From positions 744,001 through 808,000 of the forward strand of contig NZ_CABPSQ010000001.1 in the NCBI RefSeq assembly GCF_902459775.1: a DNA stretch of 64,000 nucleotides, read 5' to 3'. The first letter of the stretch is position 1. Every line of letters starts with the position of its first letter. The stretch is from Pandoraea captiosa. GTDB taxonomy: Bacteria; Pseudomonadota; Gammaproteobacteria; Burkholderiales; Burkholderiaceae. Below the pieces are notes generated by a model. That model saw only the letters and a program-made list of their open reading frames with translations. It was not told the DNA's origin and ran no database searches. The position numbers were made by a program, and so were the translations under genes. Positions 38,361-47,220 of this stretch are shown in pieces.

Positions 38361-39614
38361 TCAGCCCGTCACCTCGGTGAGCAGTGTCTTGAGCGGTGTG
38401 GCGGCGTCAGCCAGACGCGCCGGATCCACCACGGCCCGACGGCCCACGAGCTCGCGCGCGGCGAGGAATTCCTGGGCGCGATTGATGCTCGCCGCGGCCA
38501 CGACGGCGCCTTCGCGCAGATAGAAGAGCATGAACACGGCGGCCCCCTGCGCGTCGGGCAGACGGCGCTCGACCACGGCGTCGTGCCCGTCGGTCATGCC
38601 GACCATTTGCAGCTTGGCGTTGAACTGATCCGACCAGAACCACGGCGCGGTAGCGACGGCCTTCGGCGCATCGCCGTGGATCACGCTGGCGGCCACCTTG
38701 GCCATTTCGCTGGCGCTGGGCACCGACTCCAGACGAATGCGACGGCCCAGCGCCGGGTGAACGTGATGGGCGCAATCGCCCACGGCCAGAATGGCGGGGT
38801 CGCTGGTGCGCGCGAATTCGTCCACTACGATGCCGTTGTCGACCGCGAGCCCGGCGGCCTGCGCGAGTTCGGCGTTCGGAATCAAACCGATACCCACGAC
38901 CACGACATCCGCGTCCAGACGCTTCTCGCCCGCCACCACGCCAACCACCCGACCCTCGGCGCCCTGCTCAAGCGCAGTGACACCCACACCCACCTGAACG
39001 TCCACTCCGTTCTCACGGTGCAGTGTGGCGAAGAAGCCTGCGAGATCCGCTTCGGCCACACGCGCGAGCAGACGCGGCGCCGCTTCGAGCACCGTCACCG
39101 ATGCCCCGGCCTTGACGGCACTTGCCGCGACTTCCAGTCCGATGTAACCGCCACCGACGACCACAACGCGTTTGCCCGGTGCAAGCGCTTCGCGAAGACG
39201 TTGCGCGTCGGCGATATTGCGCAGGTAGTAGACGTTGGGGGCATCGCCACCGGGAATCGGCAAGGGCCGCACACGGCCGCCCAGGGCGAGCACGAGATGA
39301 TCGTAGTGTTGCGTTCGTCCGTCGTCGAACGAAACGGTGCGTGCCGCGCGGTCGATGGCCGTTGCGGTGACGCCCAGGCGCACGTCGATCTCTGCCTTCT
39401 CCCAGGCGTCGGCCGGACGGATCAGCAGGCTGGCCTCGTCGGCCTGACCGGCGAGGAATGCCTTGGAGAGTGGGGGGCGGCGATACGGCAGATGCGTTTC
39501 GCTGCCGGCGAGTACGATGCGGCCCGTGTAGCCGAGCTGGCGCAGGGCGAGTGCGGTCTCGCCGCCGGCCTGGCCGGCACCGAGAATGACGGTGGTGGAG
39601 GTAGCTTCGGACAT
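38361..39614 (-). CDS. FAD-dependent ferredoxin/rubredoxin reductase-like enzyme
   Basis: Pyridine nucleotide-disulfide oxidoreductase of the rhodocoxin/putidaredoxin/BphA4 reductase type, passing electrons from NADH to a ferredoxin or rubredoxin. 417 aa. FAD site VILGAGQAGGETALALRQLG (about residues 9-28), YRRPPLSKAFL, NAD site VVVVGGGYIGLEVAASAVKAG, ILAVGDCAHH, and a C-terminal reductase domain (PWFWSDQFNAKLQMVG). The ATG at 39614 removes 33 upstream codons that have no family similarity. No oxygenase or ferredoxin gene is adjacent, so its partner is unknown. Confidence 0.93.
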   Translation of the reverse strand: MSEATSTTVILGAGQAGGETALALRQLGYTGRIVLAGSETHLPYRRPPLSKAFLAGQADEASLLIRPADAWEKAEIDVRLGVTATAIDRAARTVSFDDGRTQHYDHLVLALGGRVRPLPIPGGDAPNVYYLRNIADAQRLREALAPGKRVVVVGGGYIGLEVAASAVKAGASVTVLEAAPRLLARVAEADLAGFFATLHRENGVDVQVGVGVTALEQGAEGRVVGVVAGEKRLDADVVVVGIGLIPNAELAQAAGLAVDNGIVVDEFARTSDPAILAVGDCAHHVHPALGRRIRLESVPSASEMAKVAASVIHGDAPKAVATAPWFWSDQFNAKLQMVGMTDGHDAVVERRLPDAQGAAVFMLFYLREGAVVAAASINRAQEFLAARELVGRRAVVDPARLADAATPLKTLLTEVTG

Positions 39615-39824
39615 GAGGATGAAAACGAAGGAAGCGCAATGGGTGGAAGGAAATCGCAATGCACGCGCGCTGACAGCGCAACGAATTTGGCCGTCAGTGT
39701 AATGCATCGGCACGCCGGCGGCGTCCCGGATACCGCCGGATGGCGTTTGCGCGCCGTGGTTTGGCGTGTTTGGCCGATTCGCAACAGTGCCGTCCCTTCA
39801 GGATCGGCGCCGGCTCAGCGCTCC

Positions 39825-40475
39825 TCAGCGCTCGGTGTGCGCCGGGGTGAAGAACACCATCTCGATCTGCCGGAGCAGGGCGGGCCCGAAGGCCTCGCCG
39901 CCGACTTCAGGTGCAATCACCTGCATCAGCACGGGCGAGCCGGGCGGCGGATGCAGTGCGTGCGCCAGCACACAGAAGTACATCGCGGGATGCTCGGCCC
40001 GGATCACGCCCGCGGCCATGCCCTCGACGATGAGTTTCTCCATGCATTGGTAGACGGGCTCGAGCAGGTGGCGGTAAAGCACCGCGCCTCGCTCGCCCGT
40101 CTCCGTGGCATGCAGCGAAATGAAACACTTGTGTTCGGGATGCTGCGCGGCGTAGGCCGCAATGAGCGCGATGGCGTCGCGCAGGCGGTCTCGCACGGGA
40201 CGCGTCGTGTCGTCTGCGGTCGCCTTGAGCATGGCGACTGGGGCCGCGAGCGCGGCTTCGAGCGAATCGACGCACGCGCGCCAGAGTTGCTCCTTCGAGC
40301 CGAAGTGCACGCGCACGAGGCTCGCATCGACTTTCGCCGCCGCGGCGATGCCGCGCAGATTGGCGCCGTCGTATCCGAGGCGCGAGAAAGCGTCGATGGC
40401 CGCTTCGAGCAGGGCGGCGCGGCCATCGGGCAGGTGTTTGGGGCGTCGGCCCCGGGTGGTGGGTGTGGCGGTCAT
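39825..40475 (-). CDS. TetR-family transcriptional regulator of the RND efflux operon
   Basis: Probable local repressor. 216 aa. N-terminal HTH with ALLEAAIDAFSRLGYDGANLRGIAAAAKVDASLVRVHFGSK-type sequence (about residues 20-60). The C-terminal ligand domain resembles the DUF1956/CerR-like class (LEPVYQCMEKLIVEGMAAGVI). It is the last gene of the efflux operon, with its ATG overlapping the outer-membrane-factor stop in ATGA. The frame is open a further 444 codons inside the previous gene, which is shadow. An operon-terminal repressor implies negative feedback. Confidence 0.93.
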   Translation of the reverse strand: MTATPTTRGRRPKHLPDGRAALLEAAIDAFSRLGYDGANLRGIAAAAKVDASLVRVHFGSKEQLWRACVDSLEAALAAPVAMLKATADDTTRPVRDRLRDAIALIAAYAAQHPEHKCFISLHATETGERGAVLYRHLLEPVYQCMEKLIVEGMAAGVIRAEHPAMYFCVLAHALHPPPGSPVLMQVIAPEVGGEAFGPALLRQIEMVFFTPAHTER

Positions 40476-42106
40476 CGTCGGGCTACGTCTTGCGACGGGG
40501 GCGACCTGGAATCGGCCGGGGCCGTTGCGCTGGCTGCCGCCCCGGTGTCCGGCATTGCCCCATCGGCAACCGGCTCGGGCGGCACCCCCATTGCGTAAAA
40601 CAGTAGCGCAGTATCCGACAAACGGGCGCCGGTTGCACGCACTGTCGTCAGATAGGCGTTCCAGTACTGCTGCTCCCGCATGCGCGCCGATGACACCGGC
40701 AAGGCGCCGAGCCTTACCCGGGCCGCCGTATCGCGGTAGATCTGCTCGGCCGCTGCGCTGGCGTTGTCCGCGTGCAGCAACGACGTATTGTCGGCTTCGA
40801 GCGACGCCAATGTGTCCGCCACGTTCTTGAACGCGGTGAGCACCGTTTGCTTGTACTGGTCGACGGCGGCCTCGTAAGTTGCCTGTGCCGCACGACGCTG
40901 CGCGAGCAATGCGCCGCCGTGGAAGATTGGCTGCGAAATCGACGCCGCCACGCTCCATAGGGAACCGGCGTTGGACATGACCGTCGCCCAGTTGAACCCG
41001 CCTTTGCCCATCGATGCACTCAGGGACAGGCTGGGGAACATCTGCGCCGTTGCCACGCCGACTTCCGCTGACGCCGCCTTGAGCGCCATCTCGGCGGCCT
41101 GCACGTCCGGGCGCGATTGCAGCAGCGTCGACGGCACCACCACCGGCACCGTGTCGGGCACCTTGAGTTCGCCCAGCGCCAGATCGTCCGGCGCCTGGTC
41201 CGGCGTGCGACCGAGCAGCACGGCCAGCGCATGACGCGTGGATTGCCACTGGGCCCGCAGGCCGGGCAGGGACGCCGCGAGCGACTCGGCGTTCTGCGCC
41301 GACGCCAGCGCATCGGCACGCGAGACGGCACCGAGCGCTTCGCGGCGCGCCATGTCGGTGGCGTCCGCCTGAGCGAGTTCGACGAGGCGTTCGGTCGCCT
41401 TGACCTGAGCGCCCAGCACCGATGCGCCGATCGCGCCGGACACGATATTTGCCGCGAGCGCCTGACGCGCCGACGTCAGCTGGAACGCCTGCTGATCGAC
41501 CTGCGCGGCGAGCGACGCATTGGCAAAACGCGACGCGCCGAAGAAGTCGAAGGTGTAGCGCGCCTGAATCTGACCGACGAACATGTTGTACAGCGCGGTC
41601 GGCGGGCGCAGATTCGGGATGCCGAGATTTCGCTCGCGCGCCGCTTCGCCGCCGATGTCGATCGAGGGGAACAACGACGAGCCGATCTGCGCCTTCAACT
41701 GCTCGCGCGCCGCCTGGAGCGAGTGATCGGCAGATGACAGGTTGGGGCTGTTGCGCAGGCCCTCCTCGACGAGCGCGTTGAGTTTGTCCGAGCGATACGC
41801 TTGCCACCAGGCCTTCACCGGCGGTGCGCCGACGTCGAAGCGCTGCGAGGCGCCTTGCGCGGTGACCGTCTGCGTGGGCGTGGCGTTCACCCCGTAGTGC
41901 GCCGGCGCAGGCATGGCAGGCGGCGTGTCGCCCGGGGTGAACGAGCAGGCGCCGAGCCAGAGCGGCAAGATCGGCAGAATTGGCAGCAGCACGGCCTGCC
42001 GGACTGTCGGGATGTTCCAGCGACCCCGGACATCATCGGTCACGGGACGCACCGGGGCGCGCGAGGGCAGGCGCGAGGATGAGCGCAAAGGGAAGCGCAA
42101 AGTCAT
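40472..42106 (-). CDS. Outer-membrane factor lipoprotein of an RND efflux system (NodT family)
   Basis: TolC-like trimeric channel anchored by a lipid, completing the tripartite pump. 544 aa. The N-terminus is long and basic before the hydrophobic stretch and lipobox LWLGAC (about residues 50-55). Two OEP repeats follow (about 100-300 and 310-510), with typical segments AWWQAYRSDKLNALVEEGL and SRPDVQAAEMALKAASAEVGVA. A Pro/Ala-rich C-terminal tail follows residue ~515. Its start overlaps the pump stop by four bases. An internal start nearer the lipobox is possible. Confidence 0.94.
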   Translation of the reverse strand: MTLRFPLRSSSRLPSRAPVRPVTDDVRGRWNIPTVRQAVLLPILPILPLWLGACSFTPGDTPPAMPAPAHYGVNATPTQTVTAQGASQRFDVGAPPVKAWWQAYRSDKLNALVEEGLRNSPNLSSADHSLQAAREQLKAQIGSSLFPSIDIGGEAARERNLGIPNLRPPTALYNMFVGQIQARYTFDFFGASRFANASLAAQVDQQAFQLTSARQALAANIVSGAIGASVLGAQVKATERLVELAQADATDMARREALGAVSRADALASAQNAESLAASLPGLRAQWQSTRHALAVLLGRTPDQAPDDLALGELKVPDTVPVVVPSTLLQSRPDVQAAEMALKAASAEVGVATAQMFPSLSLSASMGKGGFNWATVMSNAGSLWSVAASISQPIFHGGALLAQRRAAQATYEAAVDQYKQTVLTAFKNVADTLASLEADNTSLLHADNASAAAEQIYRDTAARVRLGALPVSSARMREQQYWNAYLTTVRATGARLSDTALLFYAMGVPPEPVADGAMPDTGAAASATAPADSRSPPSQDVARR

Positions 42107-45100
42107 GAGCGGTCTCCTTGCGGGCTGGGCGCGGACGGACGCTGCGCATGCGAGGCACGTTCGTCGTGACGCACGCGGAACGCCGTGGCATACAGCGCCG
42201 GCAGGAAAAATACAGTCAGGATAGTCGCGCTGGTGATACCGCCCATGAGCGCCGTCGCCATCGGACCGAAAAAGTTGCTGCGCAACAGCGGGATCAGCGC
42301 GAGCACAGCGGCCGCCGCCGTCAGCGTAATCGGGCGGAAACGTCGCACCGTGGCGCTGACGATGGCGTCGAAGCGCGGGTGGCCGGCGGCAACGTCCTGT
42401 TCGATCTGGTCGACCAGGATCACCGAGTTGCGCATGATGATGCCGAACATGGCGATCACGCCGAGCATGGCGACGAAGCCGAACGGTTTACCGAACAGCA
42501 GTAGCGTGGCGACCACGCCGATCATGCCCAGCGGCGCGGTCAGCACGACCAGCATGGTCCGCGCGAAGCTCTGCAACTGAATCATCAGCAGCGTGAGCAC
42601 GGCAATGATCATGATGGGCATCTGCGCGTTGATCGACGCCTGTCCCTTGCCCGACTCTTCGACCGACCCGCCGATCTCGATGCGATAGCCGACCGGCAGC
42701 GCCTTGCGAATGTCGCCGAGTTGTTTGAAGACGGCTTCGGTCACGTCGATACCTTGCTTGCCGGCGCGCACGTCCGAGCGCACGGTGATCGTCGGCTGAC
42801 GGTCACGCTCCCAGATCACGCCGTACTCCAGTTCGTCGACCACCCGGCCGAGCGTGGCGAGCGGCACGGGACCGTTCGGCGTCGGCATGGCGAGCGTGGC
42901 GAGCTTCGCCGGGTCGACACGCTCTGCCTTGGGCGAGCGCAGCGTAATGGCGATCAGCTTGTCGCGCTCGCGGTACTGGCTGATGTCGTAGCCGGTGAGT
43001 GTCATGGCGATGAAATTCGCGATGTCCGAAGAGCTCACGCCCAGGGCCCGCGCCTTCTGCTGGTCGACTTCGAAGCGTACGGAGCGCTGCGAGGGTTCGT
43101 CCCAGTCGAACTGGACGTCGACGGTGTCGCCGTTGCTGCGCATGACATCCGCCACTTGCTCGGAGATCTTGCGCACCGTGCCGATATCGTCGCCGCTCAC
43201 GCGGAACTGCACCGGGAATCCGACTGGCGGTCCGTTCTCCAGACGCGACAAGCGCGTGCGCACGCCCGGCATCGCCTCGCGAAGTTTCGGCTCCAGCCAC
43301 TGTGCGAGCGCTTCGCGTTCTTCCACCGATTTGGCGGTAATCACGAGCTGGGCAAAGTTGGGCGTGGGCAATTGCTGGTCGAGCGGCAAGTAGAAGCGGG
43401 GGGCGCCCGTGCCGACGAAGCTCACCGTGTGATCGATCTCCTTGCGGCCTTCGAGCAGCTTCTCCAGACGCTCGGTCTCACGCAGCGTGGCCTGATACGA
43501 CGCACCTTCCTGCAGGCGCAGATCCACCATCAACTCGGGGCGATCGGAGCTCGGGAAGAATTGCTGCGGCACGAGCGAGAAGCCCGCCATCGCAATCAGG
43601 AACAGCACCACAGTGATGGCGAGCACGATGATCTTGCGCTCGATGCACCACGTCAGCCAGCCACGCAGGCGGTTGTAGAACTTCGTGTCATAGACCTCGT
43701 GCTCGTGGTCGTCGGCGTGATGTGCCTCGCGCGCGCGCTCCGGCAGCATCTTGTAACCGAGCAGCGGTATCAGCACGACCGCAGCGAGCCACGACGCGAG
43801 CAGGGCGATGGCCGAGACCTCGAAGATCGAACGCGTGTACTCGCCGGTGCTCGATTTCGCGAGCGCAATCGGCAGGAAGCCGGACACGGTCACCAGCGTG
43901 CCGGTGAGCATCGGAAATGCGGTGCTCGTATAGGCAAAGGCGGCGGCACGCTTGCGATTCCAGCCTTGCGCGAGCTTCACGGCCATCATTTCGACGGCGA
44001 TGATCGCATCGTCCACGAGCAGGCCCAGCGCGAGAATCAGCGTGCCGAGCGACACCTTGTGCAGGCCGATGTCGAAGATGTACATGAACAGCGACGTGAC
44101 GGCGAGCACGACCGGAATGGAAATCACCACGACCATGCCGGTGCGGAATCCGAGCGAGACCAGGCTCACGATCAGCACGATCGCCACGGCTTCGGCCACG
44201 GCTTCGAGGAAGTCGTCGACCGAATGCGACACCGACTGCGACATGCTCGCAACCTCGGTGAGCTTCAACCCGGCGGGCAACTGTGCACGCAGGTTGCCCA
44301 TGGTGCTCTCCAGCGCCTTGCCCAGATGGACGACGTCCTGCCCCTTCTGCATGGTGATGCCGATGCCCAGCACCGGCTTGCCGCCGAAGCGCATCTCGGA
44401 GACCGGCGGATCGACATACCCGCGCTTGATCGTCGCAATGTCGCCCAGACGGAACGTGCGGTTGTTCACGCGAATGAGCGTGTCGGCCAGTTCGTCGACA
44501 TTGCGGTACTGGCCGCTCGGACGCACGACGACACGATCGTTGGGCGCTTCGATGGTGCCCGCAGGCGACACCGCGTTCTGCCCGCTGACGGCCATGGCGA
44601 TCTGGTTGGGCGAGATCCCCAGCCGGGTGAGTTGCGTGTTGCTGATCTCGACGTAGATACGCTGGTCCTGATCGCCGAAGTAGTCGACCTTCGCAACGCC
44701 CGGCACGCGCAGCAGCACGGTGCGCAGGGCGTCCGCGTAGTCGCGTAGCTGGGCCGGGCCGAAGCCATCGCCTTCCAGGGTGAAGATGTGCGTATAGACG
44801 TCGCCGAACTCGTCGTTGAAGAACGGGCCCTGCACGCCGGGGGGCAGCGTGACGGCGATGTCGCCGACCTTTTTGCGCACCTGATACCACTCTTCGGGCA
44901 CCTCGCTCGCAGGGGCCGAGTCCTTCATCGAGAAGAACAGCAGCGACTCGCCCGGGCGCGAATAGCTGCGCTGGAAGTCGATGTTGGGCATCTCCTGAAG
45001 CTTGCGGGCGATACGGTCGGTGACCTGTTCCTGCACCTGCCGGGCGGTCGCGCCGGGCCAGAACGTGCGGATCACCATCACGCGGAATGTGAATGGCGGA

Positions 45101-45303
45101 TCTTCGGACTGGGCAAGACGCGAATAAGCCAGAATGCCGAAAATCGTGGCCATTGCGATCAGGAAGACCACCAGCGCGCGATGTCGCAACGCCCATGCCG
45201 AGAGGTTGAAACGGCCCTCTTCGTGGCGGTAGTCCTGCGGGTCGGCGGCGGGTGGCTCGTGGGACGCCGCAGATACGGGGGGCTTGCCGTCTTCCATGCT
45301 CAT
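42103..45303 (-). CDS. RND efflux inner-membrane transporter
   Basis: Proton-driven resistance-nodulation-division pump, 1066 aa, twelve helices with two large periplasmic loops. The proton-relay Asp pair is D431-D432 in LGLLVDDAIIAVEMM. The first helix is preceded by a ~40-residue cytoplasmic tail, and the sequence SEDPPFTFRVMVIRTFWPGA is typical of the subgroup with ACR/MmpL-like pumps annotated for multidrug or solvent export. Substrates are unknown. It overlaps the adaptor and outer-membrane-factor genes by four bases on each side, which predicts translational coupling. Confidence 0.96.
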   Translation of the reverse strand: MSMEDGKPPVSAASHEPPAADPQDYRHEEGRFNLSAWALRHRALVVFLIAMATIFGILAYSRLAQSEDPPFTFRVMVIRTFWPGATARQVQEQVTDRIARKLQEMPNIDFQRSYSRPGESLLFFSMKDSAPASEVPEEWYQVRKKVGDIAVTLPPGVQGPFFNDEFGDVYTHIFTLEGDGFGPAQLRDYADALRTVLLRVPGVAKVDYFGDQDQRIYVEISNTQLTRLGISPNQIAMAVSGQNAVSPAGTIEAPNDRVVVRPSGQYRNVDELADTLIRVNNRTFRLGDIATIKRGYVDPPVSEMRFGGKPVLGIGITMQKGQDVVHLGKALESTMGNLRAQLPAGLKLTEVASMSQSVSHSVDDFLEAVAEAVAIVLIVSLVSLGFRTGMVVVISIPVVLAVTSLFMYIFDIGLHKVSLGTLILALGLLVDDAIIAVEMMAVKLAQGWNRKRAAAFAYTSTAFPMLTGTLVTVSGFLPIALAKSSTGEYTRSIFEVSAIALLASWLAAVVLIPLLGYKMLPERAREAHHADDHEHEVYDTKFYNRLRGWLTWCIERKIIVLAITVVLFLIAMAGFSLVPQQFFPSSDRPELMVDLRLQEGASYQATLRETERLEKLLEGRKEIDHTVSFVGTGAPRFYLPLDQQLPTPNFAQLVITAKSVEEREALAQWLEPKLREAMPGVRTRLSRLENGPPVGFPVQFRVSGDDIGTVRKISEQVADVMRSNGDTVDVQFDWDEPSQRSVRFEVDQQKARALGVSSSDIANFIAMTLTGYDISQYRERDKLIAITLRSPKAERVDPAKLATLAMPTPNGPVPLATLGRVVDELEYGVIWERDRQPTITVRSDVRAGKQGIDVTEAVFKQLGDIRKALPVGYRIEIGGSVEESGKGQASINAQMPIMIIAVLTLLMIQLQSFARTMLVVLTAPLGMIGVVATLLLFGKPFGFVAMLGVIAMFGIIMRNSVILVDQIEQDVAAGHPRFDAIVSATVRRFRPITLTAAAAVLALIPLLRSNFFGPMATALMGGITSATILTVFFLPALYATAFRVRHDERASHAQRPSAPSPQGDRS

Positions 45304-46508
45304 GACGCGAAGTCCTCAGGATGCAGGGGCGCAATGACACGAACTTTCTCGCCGGCAGTCACCGTGTGCACGCCTTGCCAGACGATGCGCTCGCCGGGCT
45401 GAATGCCGCCTGCGACCGTGACGGTGCGCTCGCCGTAGCGAACGATGGCCACGCGTCGCAGCACGAGCGTGTCGTCCGCCTTGACGACCCACACGGCGGG
45501 CTGGTTGCCATCGTGGAAGAGTGCGGTGGAGGGCAGCGTGATCGGTTGCTGGGGCTGGGATTGCTGAGGTTGCGACGCTTGCGCGCCCGACGCCGCCGTG
45601 GGCCCGGACGCGGCGTCAGGTGCGGCCACCACGGGCAACGGCTGCGCGAAGGCCACGTTGGCCGTCATTCCGAGCTTCACTTCCGGGCCCGGCGAGAGCA
45701 GCGAGAGCTTGGCGCGATAGGTGCGGCTCAGCGGGTCGGCCGCCGGGGCGATCTCGCGCACGCGGGCCTGCCATGTCTTGCCCGGCAAAGCGGGCAAGGA
45801 GACGGTCGCCGTCTGTCCGATTCGGAACGCGCCGAGCGCGACTTCGGGCACGTCGGCGATCACGTCGACATCGCCCGTCCATGCCAACTGGTACACCGGT
45901 TGACCGGCACTGACGTTTTGTCCGGTATCGGCCTGCTCGGCGGTGATGACCCCGTCGCGATCCGCTTTCAGATTGCCGTAGCTCAGTTGATCGCCGGCGA
46001 GGGCGGCCTGCTGGCTGGCCTGATTGCGCTGCGCCAACGCGCTCGCGTAGGCATTCTCGGATTGTTCCAGTTGTGCCGGCGCGATCAGGTTTTCACGCGC
46101 CTGCGCACGATCACGGGTGACCGTTTGCGTCGCGTATTCGAGCTGGTGCTGTGCGGCGTCGAGCTGCGCACGCGCGCTCGCGGCGCTCTTCGACAGGTCG
46201 GCGGGATCGAGTCGGGCAACGACCTGACCGGCCTTCACGGCGTCGCCCAGACGCACCGACCGATCGACGATCTTGCCGGCGACGCGGAACGACAGCGGTG
46301 TGGTGTAACGCGCCTCGATCTGCCCGGGAAGCGAGGCAATGGGCGTTTGCTCCGCGAGCTTCGCAGCAACGGCCACTACCGGACGCGGGGGCGGCTCCGG
46401 GGGCGCCTTGCGCGAGCAGGCGGCAAGCGTGGCCGCAGCGATGGCGGTGGTGGCGACGGCCAGCACGAGCCGGCGTCGAGGAGCGGTATCGGGCAGTAAG
46501 GACATCAT
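45300..46508 (-). CDS. RND efflux periplasmic adaptor (membrane fusion protein)
   Basis: Links pump and outer-membrane channel. About 402 aa. Lipoprotein signal with lipobox AATLAACS (Cys near residue 31), proline-rich linker, barrel-sandwich hybrid with a coiled hairpin (LSKSAASARAQLDAAQHQLEYA ... QRNQASQQAALAGDQL), beta-barrel domain (TWQARVREIAPAADPLSRTY), then a Gln/Pro/Ser-rich insert (QASQPQQSQPQQP) before the membrane-proximal domain. Two adjacent ATGs (46508 and 46505) or a GTG at 46523 could start it. First gene of the operon. Confidence 0.94.
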   Translation of the reverse strand: MMSLLPDTAPRRRLVLAVATTAIAAATLAACSRKAPPEPPPRPVVAVAAKLAEQTPIASLPGQIEARYTTPLSFRVAGKIVDRSVRLGDAVKAGQVVARLDPADLSKSAASARAQLDAAQHQLEYATQTVTRDRAQARENLIAPAQLEQSENAYASALAQRNQASQQAALAGDQLSYGNLKADRDGVITAEQADTGQNVSAGQPVYQLAWTGDVDVIADVPEVALGAFRIGQTATVSLPALPGKTWQARVREIAPAADPLSRTYRAKLSLLSPGPEVKLGMTANVAFAQPLPVVAAPDAASGPTAASGAQASQPQQSQPQQPITLPSTALFHDGNQPAVWVVKADDTLVLRRVAIVRYGERTVTVAGGIQPGERIVWQGVHTVTAGEKVRVIAPLHPEDFAS

Positions 46509-46653
46509 GCGCTCGTGACCCACAAAGTGAGGGATTCAGTAGGAAAAACAACCGATTACGACGAATTTGACGATGCTGACGGCTAGATCGCCGGTGCCCG
46601 CACGCGTGAGCGTCATGGCGGCAATGCGACGATCCGAAATAAATCTACGGGCG

Positions 46654-46682
46654 ATGATATATGGATTGCCCACGCCCTGCAA
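46654..46682 (-). promoter_or_regulatory. Candidate sigma-70 promoter of the RND efflux operon
   Basis: On the minus strand, TTGCAG (46682-46677) and TATCAT (46659-46654) are separated by exactly 17 bp, a good sigma-70 match. It sits about 150 bp upstream of the adaptor gene. Prediction only. Confidence 0.45.
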
Positions 46683-46689
46683 CGGGCGT
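46672..46689. promoter_or_regulatory. Dyad overlapping the efflux promoter -35, candidate TetR operator
   Basis: ACGCCC and GGGCGT arms with a 6-bp centre. The -35 hexamer of the candidate promoter lies inside the dyad, so a bound repressor would block polymerase. The TetR protein at the end of the operon is the obvious candidate; this is inference. Confidence 0.4.
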
Positions 46690-46850
46690 TGACACGTTGT
46701 CTGCGCACCCCTGTGACTATCGATAGGGGGTGGGTCATTGGATTGTTGTAGACGTGTCGCGAACGACTTACCAACAAATTAATTTGGAGTACGATGCCTA
46801 GCAAGCGCCATCGGGCGTGAACGCGAATTCAGTGTCGGCACATCGTCATA

Positions 46851-46860
46851 TTGCATGCAA
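46851..46860. promoter_or_regulatory. TTGCATGCAA palindrome upstream of phaB
   Basis: Perfect 10-bp palindrome followed by TGCA. TGC/GCA-rich sites are bound by PhaR, the PHB-responsive repressor, in several bacteria, and the PHB genes lie 360 bp downstream. The distance is large and the assignment is tentative. Confidence 0.25.
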
Positions 46861-47187
46861 TGCACCATGTAAGGTCCGTGTGCCGACGCGTCTGTCGCGA
46901 AGGCTGTCACCGGGACAAATTGTCACAACCGAGGAACGTTGTCATGCGCGTCGAGTCGCACTCGGGCCAGTTGCAACGACTGGCGACATCGTAGCGAAGA
47001 CACCCGGCATTTCACAACGCGAGCGGCACGGAGCAGCGATGCCGGCGGCGGCATTTTTTGGTGCAGACAGGGTAGCGTCGGCGCTAAGGCTTGATCGAAG
47101 TCAAACGAAGTCGAGCCAGTGACATGCGGGGATGTCGATTGCCACAGCGAGTCGGTCGTTCACGACTATGCTGGATGTATCCGAAGT

Positions 47188-47204
47188 TTAACGACAGACG
47201 TTAA
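47188..47204. promoter_or_regulatory. Inverted repeat just upstream of phaB
   Basis: TTAACG and CGTTAA arms with a 5-bp centre, ending 16 bases before the phaB ATG and so overlapping the expected 5' leader. It could be an operator or part of a leader structure. Confidence 0.35.
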
Positions 47205-47220
47205 CCAGAGACGGATAGCC

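Larger units (their letters stand above)
46509..47220. other. 712-bp divergent regulatory region between efflux and PHB genes
   Basis: No convincing gene. It is more AT-rich than its surroundings around 46560-46860. It holds a candidate minus-strand promoter with an overlapping dyad (46654-46689), a perfect 10-bp palindrome CTATCGATAG at 46717-46726, a TTGCATGCAA palindrome at 46851-46860, and an 8-codon mini-frame with its own GGAG (ATG at 46794). A 101-codon plus frame at 46817-47122 has no protein-like features. Promoters for both flanking operons must lie here. Confidence 0.6.

Noticed and set aside
39825-41807. 660-codon minus frame that would fuse the TetR gene to a longer N-terminus
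   Set aside because: The upstream 444 codons lie in another frame of the outer-membrane-factor gene and look like shadow sequence. The TetR gene has its own ATG in an ATGA overlap.
42721-44748. 675-codon plus-strand frame opposite the RND pump gene
   Set aside because: The RND protein keeps its DD motif and full length; the antisense frame is Arg/His-rich with no structure.
46817-47122. 101-codon plus frame in the efflux/PHB gap
   Set aside because: No ribosome-binding site, no homology-like features and basic, low-complexity composition. Treated as non-coding.
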